A stretch of 64,000 bases of DNA from Apis mellifera (GCF_003254395.2 NC_037647.1:2334350-2398349), one strand, 5' to 3'. Counted from the stretch's first letter, positions 1-9,610 are shown. A program made the numbers and translations. The notes: a model not told the origin generated them from the letters alone.

Positions 1-1
1 G

Positions 2-246
2 CGGGCATTGCGCCCGAAGGAGGAAGACCGAAGAGGCCCGACAAACTGTCACGAAGAGGGCTGCAACGAATGGCTTCTCATCTTTTGGATTTTGTCTGGG
101 TCCAAAGAATGGGAAGTCATTGTTACTACTTTATCATTGTGCTCGTTTTAGTAATACGTAGTATATGTTGTATCGTTTTGGTCAATTTGCATGCTGGCCC
201 AACGTTGATGGGCAGTCATCATGGGCAAATCGCGATTTTGCATTAG
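2..246 (+). CDS. 3' part of a hypothetical membrane microprotein (upstream copy)
   Basis: Same reading frame as 10192-10436, ending in TAG at 244-246. It encodes the last 81 residues of the hypothetical 103-residue product: a Gly/Arg/Lys-rich stretch, then a hydrophobic segment. The two copies look identical here, which says nothing about selection because the whole duplication is near-identical. The 5' coding exon is outside the window. Confidence 0.22.
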   Translation, partial: GIAPEGGRPKRPDKLSRRGLQRMASHLLDFVWVQRMGSHCYYFIIVLVLVIRSICCIVLVNLHAGPTLMGSHHGQIAILH

Positions 247-961
247 TGTTACGATTGATTAATAACGGGTTGAATTAGAGTTGCGTTGTAATTTTCGCGT
301 TTTTAAAGTAGAGTTACGAATGACTATTAATTTCGATTTGAATTAGTATTGCGAGTAATACATGATTTTCGCGTTTGCTGCAGTGTTACGATCAAATGAT
401 AATCGTGTTCATTATAATGTAGCATTTTATAAAATATTCAATAAGATTATTCTTTAATTTTTTTTTTGTTCAAACTTTAATTAAAAATTACAAAGATATT
501 AGATTCTAATTTATTTCTGTTTAATTTTTATTAAATTCATGTTAAAAATTAGTGTTGCGATGATGAATAATCGCGTTTTGTTAGTAGTGTTGCGTAAATA
601 AACAATCGCGTTTTGTAAGTAGTGTTGCGTCTATATAATGCCCAATTTTCTTCCACTTGAGTTGTGGAAGTCGACTGCTGAATCACCTAATGCAAGCTAA
701 GAAAGCTGCACAAGGGTGATAATACAACACAGCTGCTTTCAAGTGCAAGCTGCATCGAATTTCTCGTCATTAGTGTTGCGTATATTTAAATTTGAGTGCG
801 TAGAGTAGAGTATTCCGTAAAGAATTAAAATTATCTCGATCTATTTCCGGGAATTTTCCAATTTTTTTTTTCTTGTAAGTTGTAAATTAATTTATTTTGC
901 AAATATAATAAAGCACTCATCGCGATTGATTTTTCATAAAGATTAGTTTATTAGTGTTGCG
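245..961 (+). repeat. Degenerate ~35-bp AGTGTTGCG repeat set, upstream copy
   Basis: The core AGTGTTGCG or a close variant (AGTGTTACG, AGAGTTGCG, AGAGTTACG, AGTATTGCG) starts at 245, 277, 310, 345, 382, 551, 586, 621, 772 and 953. In the two clustered runs the spacing is 32-37 bp and then exactly 35 bp. Many units also carry a second core, AATCGCGTTTTG or a variant, about 20 bp after the first. The spacers are much more diverged than the cores. This suggests the cores are either kept by selection or are remnants of an old tandem array. Confidence 0.8.
650..670 (+). other. RNA hairpin with 7-bp perfect stem (copy at 10840-10860)
   Basis: CTTCCAC (650-656) pairs perfectly with GTGGAAG (664-670) around a 7-nt loop. 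It lies in the terminal exon between the second repeat run and an imperfect hairpin formed by GAAAGCTGC and GCTGCTTTC downstream. The duplicate copy is at 10840-10860. Confidence 0.6.
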
Positions 962-971
962 ATATAAAATG

Positions 972-1045
972 AATATTCCACTCACGGTTTGCTCGGATTT
1001 ACATTGAGTGGAAAATATTTTTATTTTAGTGGCCCTTCAGGCCAC
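972..1045 (+). other. Two adjacent strong hairpins near the 3' end of the terminal exon
   Basis: TTCCACTCA (976-984) pairs with TGAGTGGAA (1005-1013). The stem can be extended by AATATT pairing (972-977 with 1015-1020) across a small bulge. A few bases later GTGGCC (1029-1034) pairs with GGCCAC (1040-1045) around CTTCA. Two stable GC-bearing stems side by side in very AT-rich DNA are unexpected by chance. Copies lie at 11162-11210 and 11219-11235. Confidence 0.65.
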
Positions 1046-1250
1046 CAAACTCATTTCTTTTTCAGCATCCTTTGTTCCATGTTCCATTTGTTATAGAAAA
1101 TACTGCTATAACATATTTATCTTTTCTTTTTCTTTCGTAAAGATTATTTTTTAAACTTCTCAGAACTATACAATTACAATTTTAATATATATTTATTATT
1201 GGTATTGAAATTGTAATAATAAAGTTTAATAAATAACATGTATAAGCTAT

Positions 1251-2155
1251 TAAAATATAATATATATGAACATACGATTAGATTTAAAATTTTTTTTCTT
1301 TTTAATATTTCTATTTTTCCTTTCTTTAAAAGTAGAATTATATGAATATTCGAATATCCATTTGCATAAATTAATGTTAAAATTAAAAATTCATGATCAT
1401 GATTTTTGTTTTTTTACAAAATTTTTGCAAAGAATATTTTATATTTTATATTAAAAAATGAATCATATGATTTCAATCTAATCATGTGGTTTCCTTTTTT
1501 ATCTTCACATTAGATTATTAAAATTGTCTATCTTTGATTTATTTAATCGGATATTATATGTATTATTTTTATTTTTCTTTTCCAAAATTCAAAAAATACT
1601 CATTTCATTCAATTATTACTCAATTGAATGAAGAATTAGAATTTTACAAAAATTAATTAAATTATTAATTTTTTGTAAAATTCAGAAAATACTAATTTCA
1701 TTCAATTACTAAAATTATGAAATGATTCTTATGTATAACATATTTTCTTTTTCATCTATCAGTTTTTTTTTTTATTATTAATAATTCAGTAAATTAATTT
1801 GTTTCAGATAAATTAATTCAAGGAGCACCAGCTATATATTTCAATATTATTTTAATTTATTATCATCTCAAACATATATGATGAAAAAGACAATTTTTAA
1901 TCTCTTTTCTGTAACATGAATTATAGAGAAATGATTAAAACTTTAAGTTTATTATTAATTGAATAATAATAATTTTATTGAATTTTACTAATACTTCTTT
2001 ATAGTTTTATTTGTTTCAGGTTTTATCATAGGAACAATTGAAGAGTTCATATTCCATATAATATCACTTTTCCTTTCCCTCTCCCTCTCCCTTTCCCTAT
2101 CTTTGATTATAATAGAAATTTTATTTTTTATTTTATTAAATAAATTTATATGTAA
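1251..2155. other. AT-rich stretch without a visible gene (duplicated)
   Basis: Very AT-rich sequence with poly-T tracts and a short pyrimidine repeat near 2065-2100. No supported coding frame is present; the small frame at 1266-1454 is a by-product of T/A-rich sequence. Its duplicate lies at 11441-12345. Confidence 0.6.
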
Positions 2156-2159
2156 GCGG

Positions 2160-4790
2160 GGTAGTATCTTTAGATAGAAAAATTAATTACTATAAAGTAA
2201 AAAAAATTCAAACATATGAAGATATTTTATTCTCAAAGTTAAAATAATCTACTAGGGAACTAAAATATAAATAAAGAAAAAACAGAAATATTACATAAAT
2301 GAAGATAATACAAAAAAAAACATTTAAATCAAACAATTAAATGTAACAATATTTACAATGTAAAATTATTTTTTATATGGTTCAACATTGTTAGATTTAT
2401 TATGTTAAATATTTTCTTGATGTTTTAGTTCTTTTTGTTCTTTTTGATCACTTTAATTAAGATGAATTAAATTCTTCTTCTATATTTTAATTTTTTATTA
2501 TTTTAAAATAATTAACTTCTATATTATATTCTCTTCTTATGTTTGTGCATTCATTATTTATTTATATATTATAAAATTAAATTCTTCCACATAAGAGAAG
2601 AATTTAACATTGTAATACATAAATAATGAATAAAACGTAAAAAGAAAATATAATATAAATATTAATTATTATAAAGTAAAAAGAATGGAAACATAGGATG
2701 AGAATTTGATCTCAAAATAAAGAAAATCTAAAAGAACTAAAACATAAAGAGAAGAAATATTGAACACAAGTATTACCCTAATCTAGATGATACAAAAATA
2801 TTTAAACAAAACATAGCATAATTTAAAATGTTAAATTCTTCTTTTATATGTTGCAGCTTTATTAAATTTACTGAATTATTATTGGTTTTAGTTTTTTTAG
2901 ACTTTGTTAACCTTGAGATTAATTAATTTGTTCTTTTATGATACAATTTTTCTTTGTTATATTACAGTTGATTTCTATGTTATTTTCTCTTCTTATGTTT
3001 GTGTATTTATTCATTATTTATACATTATAAAATTAAATTCTTTCACATAAGAGAAAAATTTAACATTGTAATACATAAATAGTGAATAAAACATGAAAGA
3101 GAAATATAAATATTATATAAAATATTATATAAATATTAATTATTACAAAGTAAAAAGAATGGAAAAATAGAAGGAGAATTTAATCTCAAAATAAAGAAAA
3201 TCTAAAAGAACTAAAACATAAAGAGAAATATTTAACACAAGTATTATCTTAATCTAGATAATACAAAAACATTTTAAGAAAACATAGAAAAATTTACAAT
3301 GTTGAATTCTTTTTTTATATGTTGCAACTTTCTTAGATTCTAATAATTACTAATTATTATGTTTTAGTTTTTTTTAGACTTTGTTAATTTTAAGATTAAT
3401 TAATTTGTTCTCCTATGGTACAATTTTTTTTTGTTTTATAACAGTTAACTTCTATATCATATCCTCTTTTTATGTTTATTCATTCTTTATTTATATATTG
3501 TAAAATTAAATTCTTCCACATAAGAGAAGAATTTAACATTAGTACATAATAATACATAAATAATGAATAAAACGTAAAAAGGAAATATAATATAAATATT
3601 AATTATTATAAAGTAAAAGGAATGGAAACATAGGAGGAGAATTTAATCTCAAAATAAAGAAAATCTAAAGGAACTAAAATATAAAGAGAAGAGATATTGA
3701 ACACAAGTATTATCTTAATCTAGGTGATACAAAAATATTTAAACAAAACATTGCATTTAAATGTTAACATAGCAATTTAAAATGCTAAATTCTTCTTTTA
3801 TATGTTGCAGTTTTATTAAATTTACTGAATTATTATTGGTTTTAGTTTCTTTAGACTTTATTAACTTTGAGATTAATTAATTTGTTCTTTTATGATACAA
3901 TTTTTCTTTGTTATATTACAGTTGATTTCTATGTTATATTCTCTTCTTATGTTTGTGTATTTATTCATTATTTATACATTATAAAATTAAATTCTTTCAC
4001 ATAAGAGAAGAATTTAACATTGTAATACATAAATAATGAATAAAACATGAAAGAAAAATATAAATATTATATAAAATATTATATAATATTATATAAAATA
4101 TAAATATAAATATTAATTATTACAAAGTAAAAATAATGTAAAAATTGAAGGAGAATTTAATCTCAAAATAAAGAAAATCTAAAAGAACTAAAACATAAAG
4201 AGAAATATTTAATACAAGTGTTATCTTAATCTAGATAATACAAAAACATTTTAAGAAAACATGGAAAAATTTACAATTTTGAATTGTTTTTTTATATGTT
4301 GCAGCTTTCTTAGATTCTAATAATTACTAATTATTATGTTTTAGTTTTTTTAGACTTTGTTAACTTTAAGATTAATTAATTTGTTCTTGTATGGTACAAT
4401 TTTTTTTTGTTTTCTAATAGTTAACTTTTATATTATATTCTCTTCTTATGCTTGTGTATTTATTCATTATTTATATATTATATAAAATTAAATTCTTTCA
4501 TATGTTGTAAATATATAAGAGGAGAATTTAATTATTGTAATAATGAATAAATAATGAATAAAACATGAAAAGAAAATATAATATAAAAGTTAATTGTTGC
4601 AAAGTAAAAAGGAAATTGAAACACTGTAAAAGAATTGAATTAATCATAAAGTTACAAAAGTTTAAAGGATAAATATAAAGTAAAAATAAGAAAAGTATTT
4701 AACAGAAGAATTAGTTAAATTAAGAAAAGAAAAAAATGTTTAAACAAGACAATTGAATTTTGCATATATATATAATATTAAATTATATAT
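2160..4790. repeat. AT-rich tandem array, ~470-bp units in an alternating two-type order
   Basis: The anchor AAAGTAAAA with its leading base recurs at about 2193, 2672, 3146, 3609, 4133 and 4600, giving spacings of 479, 474, 463, 524 and 467 bp. The units starting near 2672 and 3609 share private wording (GAATGGAAACATAGGA, then a spacer built on GAACACAAGTATTA). Those near 3146 and 4133 share another (GAAGGAGAATTTAATC, then GAGAAATATTTAA). The repeating block is therefore a dimer of about 940-990 bp. The first and last units are the most diverged, as expected at array edges. Each unit has a hairpin built on TTAAATTCTTC and GAAGAATTTAA. No coding capacity is visible. Confidence 0.85.
2577..2607. 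repeat. 11-bp inverted repeat, present once per array unit
   Basis: TTAAATTCTTC (2577-2587) and GAAGAATTTAA (2597-2607) are perfect reverse complements around a 9-bp spacer. Related versions occur near 3030, 3508, 3990 and 4490 at the same place in each unit. Some have a changed arm base, so they are not all perfect. Confidence 0.75.
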
Positions 4791-5760
4791 ATATATTCTA
4801 ATTTAGTCAACACTTGTGTTAAATTTTTTCTTAATGCTTGAAATTTTTATATTTAAATCTTGCTTAACTTTGAGGTTAAGTTGTGTTCTCTCTTATGTTC
4901 CAATTTTTCTTTTTTTTTTTTTTTATAGTAATCAAATAATTTTTATGTTATTTTCTTTTTTTATATTTTATTCGTTATTTATGTATTACAATTTTTTTTA
5001 TTTTTTTATAAATATTTTTCCAATTCAATTAATATATGTGTTGATTTTTATTTATATTCTTGAAATTTTTTATATTTATATAACTCTTATATTAATCTTG
5101 TTTTATATTTGAAGAATTCTCTTCAGATTTTGTTTAATTCAGTATGAAATATCTTATTAGTCTTCTTCTTCTAATCTCTTTGAATCTTAAATAACTTAAA
5201 TAATTGAATGTTAAATAATTTTTTTTATATTTTTTCAAATTGAATTAATTGTTATATTAAATATTTTTTGGTGTTTTAAGATTTTCTGTTTCAAGATATC
5301 ATCTGATATTTGATATCTATGTTACATTGCTTTCTTTTATTTTCTCAATATAATGCCTTAAATTTATTTATTTTAAAATTAAATTTCTGTTTTAATTTAA
5401 CTTCTGTTTTAATTATATTAAATTTAGTTACTTTTACACTATGTTATACTATGTTATGTTTCATAATTTTATTTTTTTTAATTTTTATGAATTTATTTAA
5501 GTTTTTTTGTTAAATTTCTTCTTCTTTGTCTTATTTTTATTTTAAATTTAATTAATTTTCATATTAAATTCCTTCTTTATGTTAAAATTTGTATCATTTA
5601 ATTTAACTATTTTAGGAAAATTAATAATTTTATTAATAATTTTATTGTATTTCTAATAAATATATCTTTGCAGGATTCTTATGTTACGAAAGAATTGTAA
5701 TAAAAACAATTTTATATAATATAAAACAATTTTATATAATATATATTATATAAAATTTCA
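4791..5760. other. T-rich stretch without a visible gene
   Basis: Between the tandem array and the promoter lies extremely T-rich sequence. The hydrophobic open frames at 4816-5112 and 5310-5513 are explained by T richness (Phe, Leu, Ile codons) and show no domain. Nothing functional is evident. Confidence 0.6.
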
Positions 5761-5800
5761 ATTTTTCGCGCGGTTTTAAAATGAATAAATAAGTGTCATG

Positions 5801-5916
5801 CGCCAGCCAATCAGAACGTTGCTCTATTGGAAACGCGAGACGAATCAGTGCGCATCATATTGCGCATCATAGTGCGCAGGCGTCAGTCTACAGTTGGAAA
5901 TCGTGACAAGAGGACG
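5801..5916 (+). promoter_or_regulatory. Core promoter: CCAAT boxes, TGCGCA repeats, Inr and DPE
   Basis: From left to right I see CCAAT at 5807-5811 (context AGCCAATCAG, typical of NF-Y sites) and an inverted ATTGG at 5826-5830. Then TGCGCATCATAK occurs at 5849 and 5861 with a third TGCGCA at 5873, a 12-bp helical repeat of NRF-1 half-site type. The initiator TCAGTC is at 5883-5888, matching the arthropod TCAKTY consensus. With A+1 at 5885, the bases at +28 to +32 (5912-5916) are GGACG, which matches the DPE consensus RGWYV at canonical spacing. No TATA box is seen. The elements lie on a short GC-richer island in AT-rich DNA. Confidence 0.6.
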
Positions 5917-5941
5917 GATCGTCGCAAATTCGGATTACGCA
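5885..5941 (+). ncRNA. Predicted exon 1 (non-coding)
   Basis: Starts at the initiator A and ends before GTAAGT at 5942. It is 57 nt with no ATG. It is inferred from the promoter and a near-ideal 5' splice site. Confidence 0.45.
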
Positions 5942-6868
5942 GTAAGTTATTTTACTTTTATTATTCCCAAATTTATCAATTATTGCTAATTTAGTGTTTT
6001 AAGTAATCAATTCAGTGTAGTGAAAAGGAAATTAATTAGTGTTTTGTGTTTCTTTGTGTCTTTTTCTTCGATTGTTCATTTGGCGTCTATTACGTCATTA
6101 GCATCTCGGTATCGAAATATTTCGAGACAGAATTTGAAATGGTATATCGGTTTCTTTTTAATATAATTTTAATTGTATACGTTTATTTTACGTTCTAGAT
6201 GATCAATTTTTATCATTTTAGTCGTATCAAATGAAATTTTTTTACGGTTCGTTACCAAATTCATTTCGTGAAGTCGAATTATTCAAGTACATATATCGTG
6301 TGCAATGTCTCGTCTGTGTGTTTACTGTTTACTTTTTTTGATCTATCGTTTGTATTTTGCTCGAGGCTAGAAACGTTCCTTATGATATTTGATCCTTTCC
6401 AAGAAATATAATTTGTGTTCAAACATGCTTTGTCTTGTCGAATTGTCGAACGTATCCCCTCTCCATGTTGTTATTTCGATGCGCAAAAGCGAAGCGCGAA
6501 GAAACATTATTCGTTGATTCGTCGTAACGATTAGAAGTTAGAAATTTTCTCGAGACGTGTGTTCTATTTAGTGCGTAATATTTTAATACTGTTCTTTTTC
6601 TAATTATTCTTTTTTGTGATTTGTGCATTTGTGTTTAATTGACAATATCTTTATTCAATATTTTATCATTAGGATAGATAATTTTTTGACGATTACATCA
6701 TTTTGAGTTCTTTATTCGTATAATTCAAGTGTCGAATTTAATAGGATAGCTTAAGTGAGTTTTTATTTGATTTGATTGTTGTGATCTTGTGACTTTAAGG
6801 TAATTTAATTTTATACATTTTATTCATTTTATTCATTTATTTAGGAATTTTGATTTCTTTTCGTACAG

Positions 6869-6965
6869 GTTTAATTGGCAGTGCCATGATATATCTCCGA
6901 AGGCGGGAAAAATTCCAATATGGACGCCATGTCTTTCGTGATGACGTAATAAAATTTTACATTTC
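6869..6965 (+). ncRNA. Possible optional exon
   Basis: A pyrimidine-rich acceptor ending in TCGTACAG precedes 6869 and a GTATGT donor follows 6965. If included it would add ATG codons (one in context GCCATG) with short frames, making it 5' untranslated or a separate short frame. It contains TGACGTAA, a CREB/ATF-like octamer. Support is only the two splice-like signals. Confidence 0.2.
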
Positions 6966-7209
6966 GTATGTATAAATTTTTATTTTGTTTTATTGGATTT
7001 CAAAATCTATAAAATCTAAATCCATTTCATAACAATTGGTAACATTTTTATGTATAATTCATAACCAATTAAAATAAAAAAGCAGTATTTTCCATAACAA
7101 ATGTTCGATAGGAGGAAGAAGAAAAATATCAAAAAGATATTTTTTAGATTTCTTCTTCTAGCCCTCACCACCCCTCTACTAATCTAGTATTAATTTCAGA
7201 AAATATTTG

Positions 7210-7230
7210 TGACCGCGCGCAATGCGGTTA
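7210..7230 (+). other. Hairpin with 7-bp stem, copy 1 of a covarying pair
   Basis: TGACCGC (7210-7216) pairs with GCGGTTA (7224-7230), including one G-T pair, around loop GCGCAAT. In the second copy (7739-7759) the pair G7215-C7225 is replaced by A-T, so the stem is kept although both sides changed. Confidence 0.65.
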
Positions 7231-7434
7231 ATAGAATCAGTGTTTGCTTCGTCAGTAGTATTTTTAATATTCTTTAGAGCACAATAGCTCTGATTAAATT
7301 TAATTAGAATAATCAAAGAATCGCGAAGATAGAATCAGTGTTTGTTCGCCGATTAATTTATACGGACGCGTTATTAGTTTCTTATTTTTATTTTGTTTTT
7401 TTTTTTTTTTTACAAATATACGTTTTCGGTACAG

Positions 7435-7489
7435 AGTAGAGTCAGTGCTTCTCTCAAGAGAATAAGGCGATCATCCATCACGCGAAGAG
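7435..7489 (+). ncRNA. Predicted 55-nt exon 2, first copy
   Basis: Preceded by a long T tract and the acceptor GGTACAG, followed by GAGGTAAGG. It is identical base for base to 7976-8030. Its length is not a multiple of three and it has no ATG. In the frame that joins exon 3 it carries a TAG near its start, so it would be 5' untranslated. It may be used instead of, or together with, the second copy. Confidence 0.45.
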
Positions 7490-7738
7490 GTAAGGGATCA
7501 TTTTTTAGATTTTATATTAAAATTTCATATTTTTTTTTTAATATTAAAATATATTAGAAACTTAATTTTTTTTTATTGAATATACTTTCATTTTTTTTTT
7601 TTTTTACTATCGCAAGCTTTTAAATAACTGTTATATTTGTAAGAAAAAATTACATACAATATTTCACGTTTTGTTACAGATGCTGATAATCTTCATGAAA
7701 GTTTTTCTTGGATAATATTTAATCTTAAAAAATATTTG

Positions 7739-7759
7739 TGACCACGCGCAATGTGGTTA
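7739..7759 (+). other. Hairpin, copy 2 of the covarying pair
   Basis: TGACCAC (7739-7745) pairs with GTGGTTA (7753-7759) around loop GCGCAAT. The loop and all other stem bases equal copy 1; only the 7744-7754 pair differs (A-T instead of G-C). Confidence 0.65.
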
Positions 7760-7924
7760 ATAGAATCAGTGTTTGTTTCGTCAGTAATATTTTTAATATT
7801 TCTTAGAGCACAATAGCTCTGATTAAATTTAATTAGAATAATCAAAGAATCGCGAAGATAGAATCAGTGTTTGTTCGCCGATTAATTTATACGGACGCGT
7901 TATTAGTTTTTTATTTTTATTTTG

Positions 7925-7959
<35 letters not shown>

Positions 7960-7975
7960 TTCGTTTTCGGTACAG

Positions 7976-8030
7976 AGTAGAGTCAGTGCTTCTCTCAAGA
8001 GAATAAGGCGATCATCCATCACGCGAAGAG
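7976..8030 (+). ncRNA. Predicted 55-nt exon 2, second copy
   Basis: Acceptor GGTACAG after a very long T tract, donor GAGGTAAGG. It is identical to 7435-7489. Identity of the exon against visible drift in flanking sequence suggests constraint or recent conversion. Confidence 0.45.
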
Positions 8031-8191
8031 GTAAGGGATCATTTTTTTTACCAAAATTTTTATTTTTTTAAACAAAAGTTAATTAGAATTTCAATATATA
8101 TCATTGTTATATATTGCAAATCTAATAGTTTGATATTTCACTTATTTCAAATAATCAGAACCGTGTTTTAAATTATGTTATTTTGTCATAG

Positions 8192-8280
8192 ATTTCTTTC
8201 CTCCTCCTACCTGATGGCAGTCTTCTTCTCGATGACTTCTGGATCAGAACACAATGAAGCCGCGTTCGTCGCATCATATG
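8192..8280 (+). ncRNA. Predicted 89-nt exon 3, holding the first ATG of the spliced model
   Basis: Acceptor TTTTGTCATAG ends at 8191; donor GTGAGT starts at 8281. The ATG at 8214 is the first in the transcript built from exon 1, the 55-nt exon and this exon. Its frame stays open to the donor and leaves phase 1. Confidence 0.45.
8214..8280 (+). CDS. Hypothetical membrane microprotein, N-terminal exon (22 codons + 1 base)
   Basis: Codes for MAVFFSMTSG and 12 further residues ending AAFVASY, then one base (G) that completes an Ala codon with CG at 10192-10193. The start context (CCTGATGG) has G at +4 but lacks a purine at -3. In the frame reading back into the 55-nt exon a TAG lies 5', so this ATG is the likely start if the frame is used. 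No family is recognised. The frame could be open by chance. Confidence 0.25.
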
Positions 8281-9121
8281 GTGAGTCGCATGGTTTTTGA
8301 TTCCTCCGGTCGCTCAATCATGTCGTAGGATGAAAGATCCGAATCGACACGAGTGACTGGTTGTATACGTAGAATTTTGCACGAGCACAATGATCGCGGG
8401 TATTTATTTATAATACTCGTGAGTAGTAACAATTATTTCTTTTGTGTTTTATTAGTTCAGGCTAGAGTCTTCTTATGCTTCGCGTTTTTGATTAATAATA
8501 TTTAGTAATTTTCTAATGCCAAAACATATAATTATTGTATTAGTATGATACAATAATTGGTTTGAATTTTTAGAATGAATTCAAAATTCTTCAGAGCAAT
8601 ATTTCAAGTTATTTGATCAATTTGATTATTGTGATTTTCATACAATAATTTTATGTAATTTCAATATGTCTTGCTACACTTGTAGATAAACAAAATTCAA
8701 TTTTCTCCGTACAAATATTTAATTAAATTTTATGCAAGAAGACATTTCGCGACAGGCAGATTTTAGAATCAGAGCAATAAGATTTGAATGTTATTCTTGT
8801 GACTTTGAAAATATGCTCTGATGAAGGAATCGCCTGAGGGTATTTCTATTAACATTTATGTTAAATTACAATGAATTGTTTTTTAAATTCTTTTTTAAAT
8901 TCAATATTAAAAATTCAATATGCTAAAATTTCAATAATTTATGCAATTAATAAAATGAAAGATAAATATATAGAGTCACAAATAGATTGAAATATAATAA
9001 GATAATTTAAATTATAATGCAAAATCAAAGAATATTAGCTCGTTAGATACAAAATGGATATACTAATATTTTTTAGCTCAGGATTTTCAGGTTTAACCCT
9101 TTCCATGTTCAGTGCCAGGAA

Positions 9122-9154
9122 CTCACTCACGTGCCCAGGTGTTACTTGAGTGAG
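9122..9154. repeat. 8-bp inverted repeat
   Basis: CTCACTCA (9122-9129) and TGAGTGAG (9147-9154) around a 17-bp spacer containing CACGTG-like and CAGGTG E-box sequences. Confidence 0.6.
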
Positions 9155-9402
9155 CGAGAGGCAATGGGTATGATGATCTTAGTTCATAAGCTAATACAAA
9201 TTTTTAGCGATTGACGATGTGTTAGTATATCGTGCACGACGTATTTTCCACATTGCGTGTATGTGTGGTTAGGCTGTGGAAATGCGTCGTTTCAATTACT
9301 ATTTCTTTTATTATTCAATCACAATTTACAATAAAATTCGCAATTAAATATTGCGAATAACTAACAAATAGCAAGATTGCTAATCTTTAATATCATTGTT
9401 AT

Positions 9403-9497
9403 AATAATGATACAATTTTGATTCACAATAATGATACAATTTTGATTCACAGTAATGATACAATTTTGATTCACAATAATGATACCATAATGATTCA
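9403..9497. repeat. 24-bp minisatellite, about four units
   Basis: Units of AATAATGATACAATTTTGAT plus TCAC begin at 9403, 9427, 9451 and 9475; the third has one change and the last is partial. The unit is a multiple of three, so a reverse-strand frame shows an 8-residue repeat, but nothing else supports coding. Confidence 0.85.
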
Positions 9498-9610
9498 GTC
9501 TGGTGACTAATATTTTAGAAAACGTTACATATTCATAAATATTCAGAAATGTAGAATTAAAATGTACATACACGCGTTTTTGAGATCGCGTTTCACGCAA
9601 TGGTCGCTAG

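Larger units (their letters stand above)
2..1250 (+). ncRNA. Terminal exon of the upstream gene copy (partial gene)
   Basis: This is the counterpart of the terminal exon at 10192-11430 in the complete copy. Base 1 equals the G of the acceptor AG at 10190-10191, so the exon would start at base 2. It contains the same AGTGTTGCG repeat set (245-961), the same three hairpins (650-670, 972-1020, 1029-1045) and AATAAA hexamers at 907, 1218 and 1228. The acceptor's pyrimidine tract and all earlier exons lie outside the window. The end near 1250 is inferred only from the AATAAA positions. Whether this copy is transcribed cannot be told. Confidence 0.45.
1..2175. repeat. Upstream copy of a 2.17-kb near-identical long-range duplication
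   Basis: This block recurs at 10191-12365, an offset of 10,190 bp. It begins at the window edge, so the true duplicated unit may extend further left. The copies are collinear. Differences I could see are mainly homopolymer length changes (an extra A near 1252, T8 versus T9 near 1290, T11 versus T9 near 1763) and a T/C change near 1852. Similarity fades at 2155-2175, where this copy runs into an AT-rich tandem array and the other into unique sequence. It carries the 3' terminal exon of the gene described at 5885-11430, so an upstream gene copy is probably cut by the window edge. A recent tandem duplication or an assembly duplication would look the same. Confidence 0.95.
7200..7508. repeat. First copy of a ~0.53-kb intragenic tandem duplication
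   Basis: Matches 7729-8048 closely: a hairpin, three AGARTCAGTG motifs, a poly-T tract and a 55-nt exon follow in the same order. Divergence is mainly poly-T length (about 17 versus 30) and scattered substitutions, while the exon is unchanged. The intervening 7509-7728 is AT-rich and unmatched. Confidence 0.9.
7729..8048. repeat. Second copy of the ~0.53-kb intragenic duplication
   Basis: Collinear with 7200-7508. It holds the covarying hairpin (7739-7759), AGARTCAGTG motifs at 7762, 7860 and 7979, a T tract of about 30, and the 55-nt exon. Confidence 0.9.
8281..9600. other. Predicted intron 3, AT-rich part
   Basis: AT-rich sequence without a supported exon. It contains a hairpin with 8-bp arms at 9122-9154 and a 24-bp minisatellite at 9403-9497. 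Confidence 0.45.

Noticed and set aside
559..680. Box C/D snoRNA from ATGATGA (559) and CTGA (677)
   Set aside because: No terminal stem joins the boxes and both short motifs are expected by chance.
245..961. True roX RNA homologue
   Set aside because: Only a short core resembles the roX box; no wider similarity, and a haplodiploid insect would not need roX dosage compensation.
2160..4790. CRISPR-like array
   Set aside because: Units are about 470 bp and diverged throughout, with no short constant repeats and unique spacers; the genome is eukaryotic.
4816..5513. Hydrophobic frames that look like membrane proteins
   Set aside because: T-rich DNA gives Phe/Leu/Ile codons in every such frame; no other coding signal.
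9403..9497. Coding 8-residue repeat protein on the minus strand
   Set aside because: The 24-bp minisatellite is by itself in frame; no start context, partner exon or flanking protein-like sequence.
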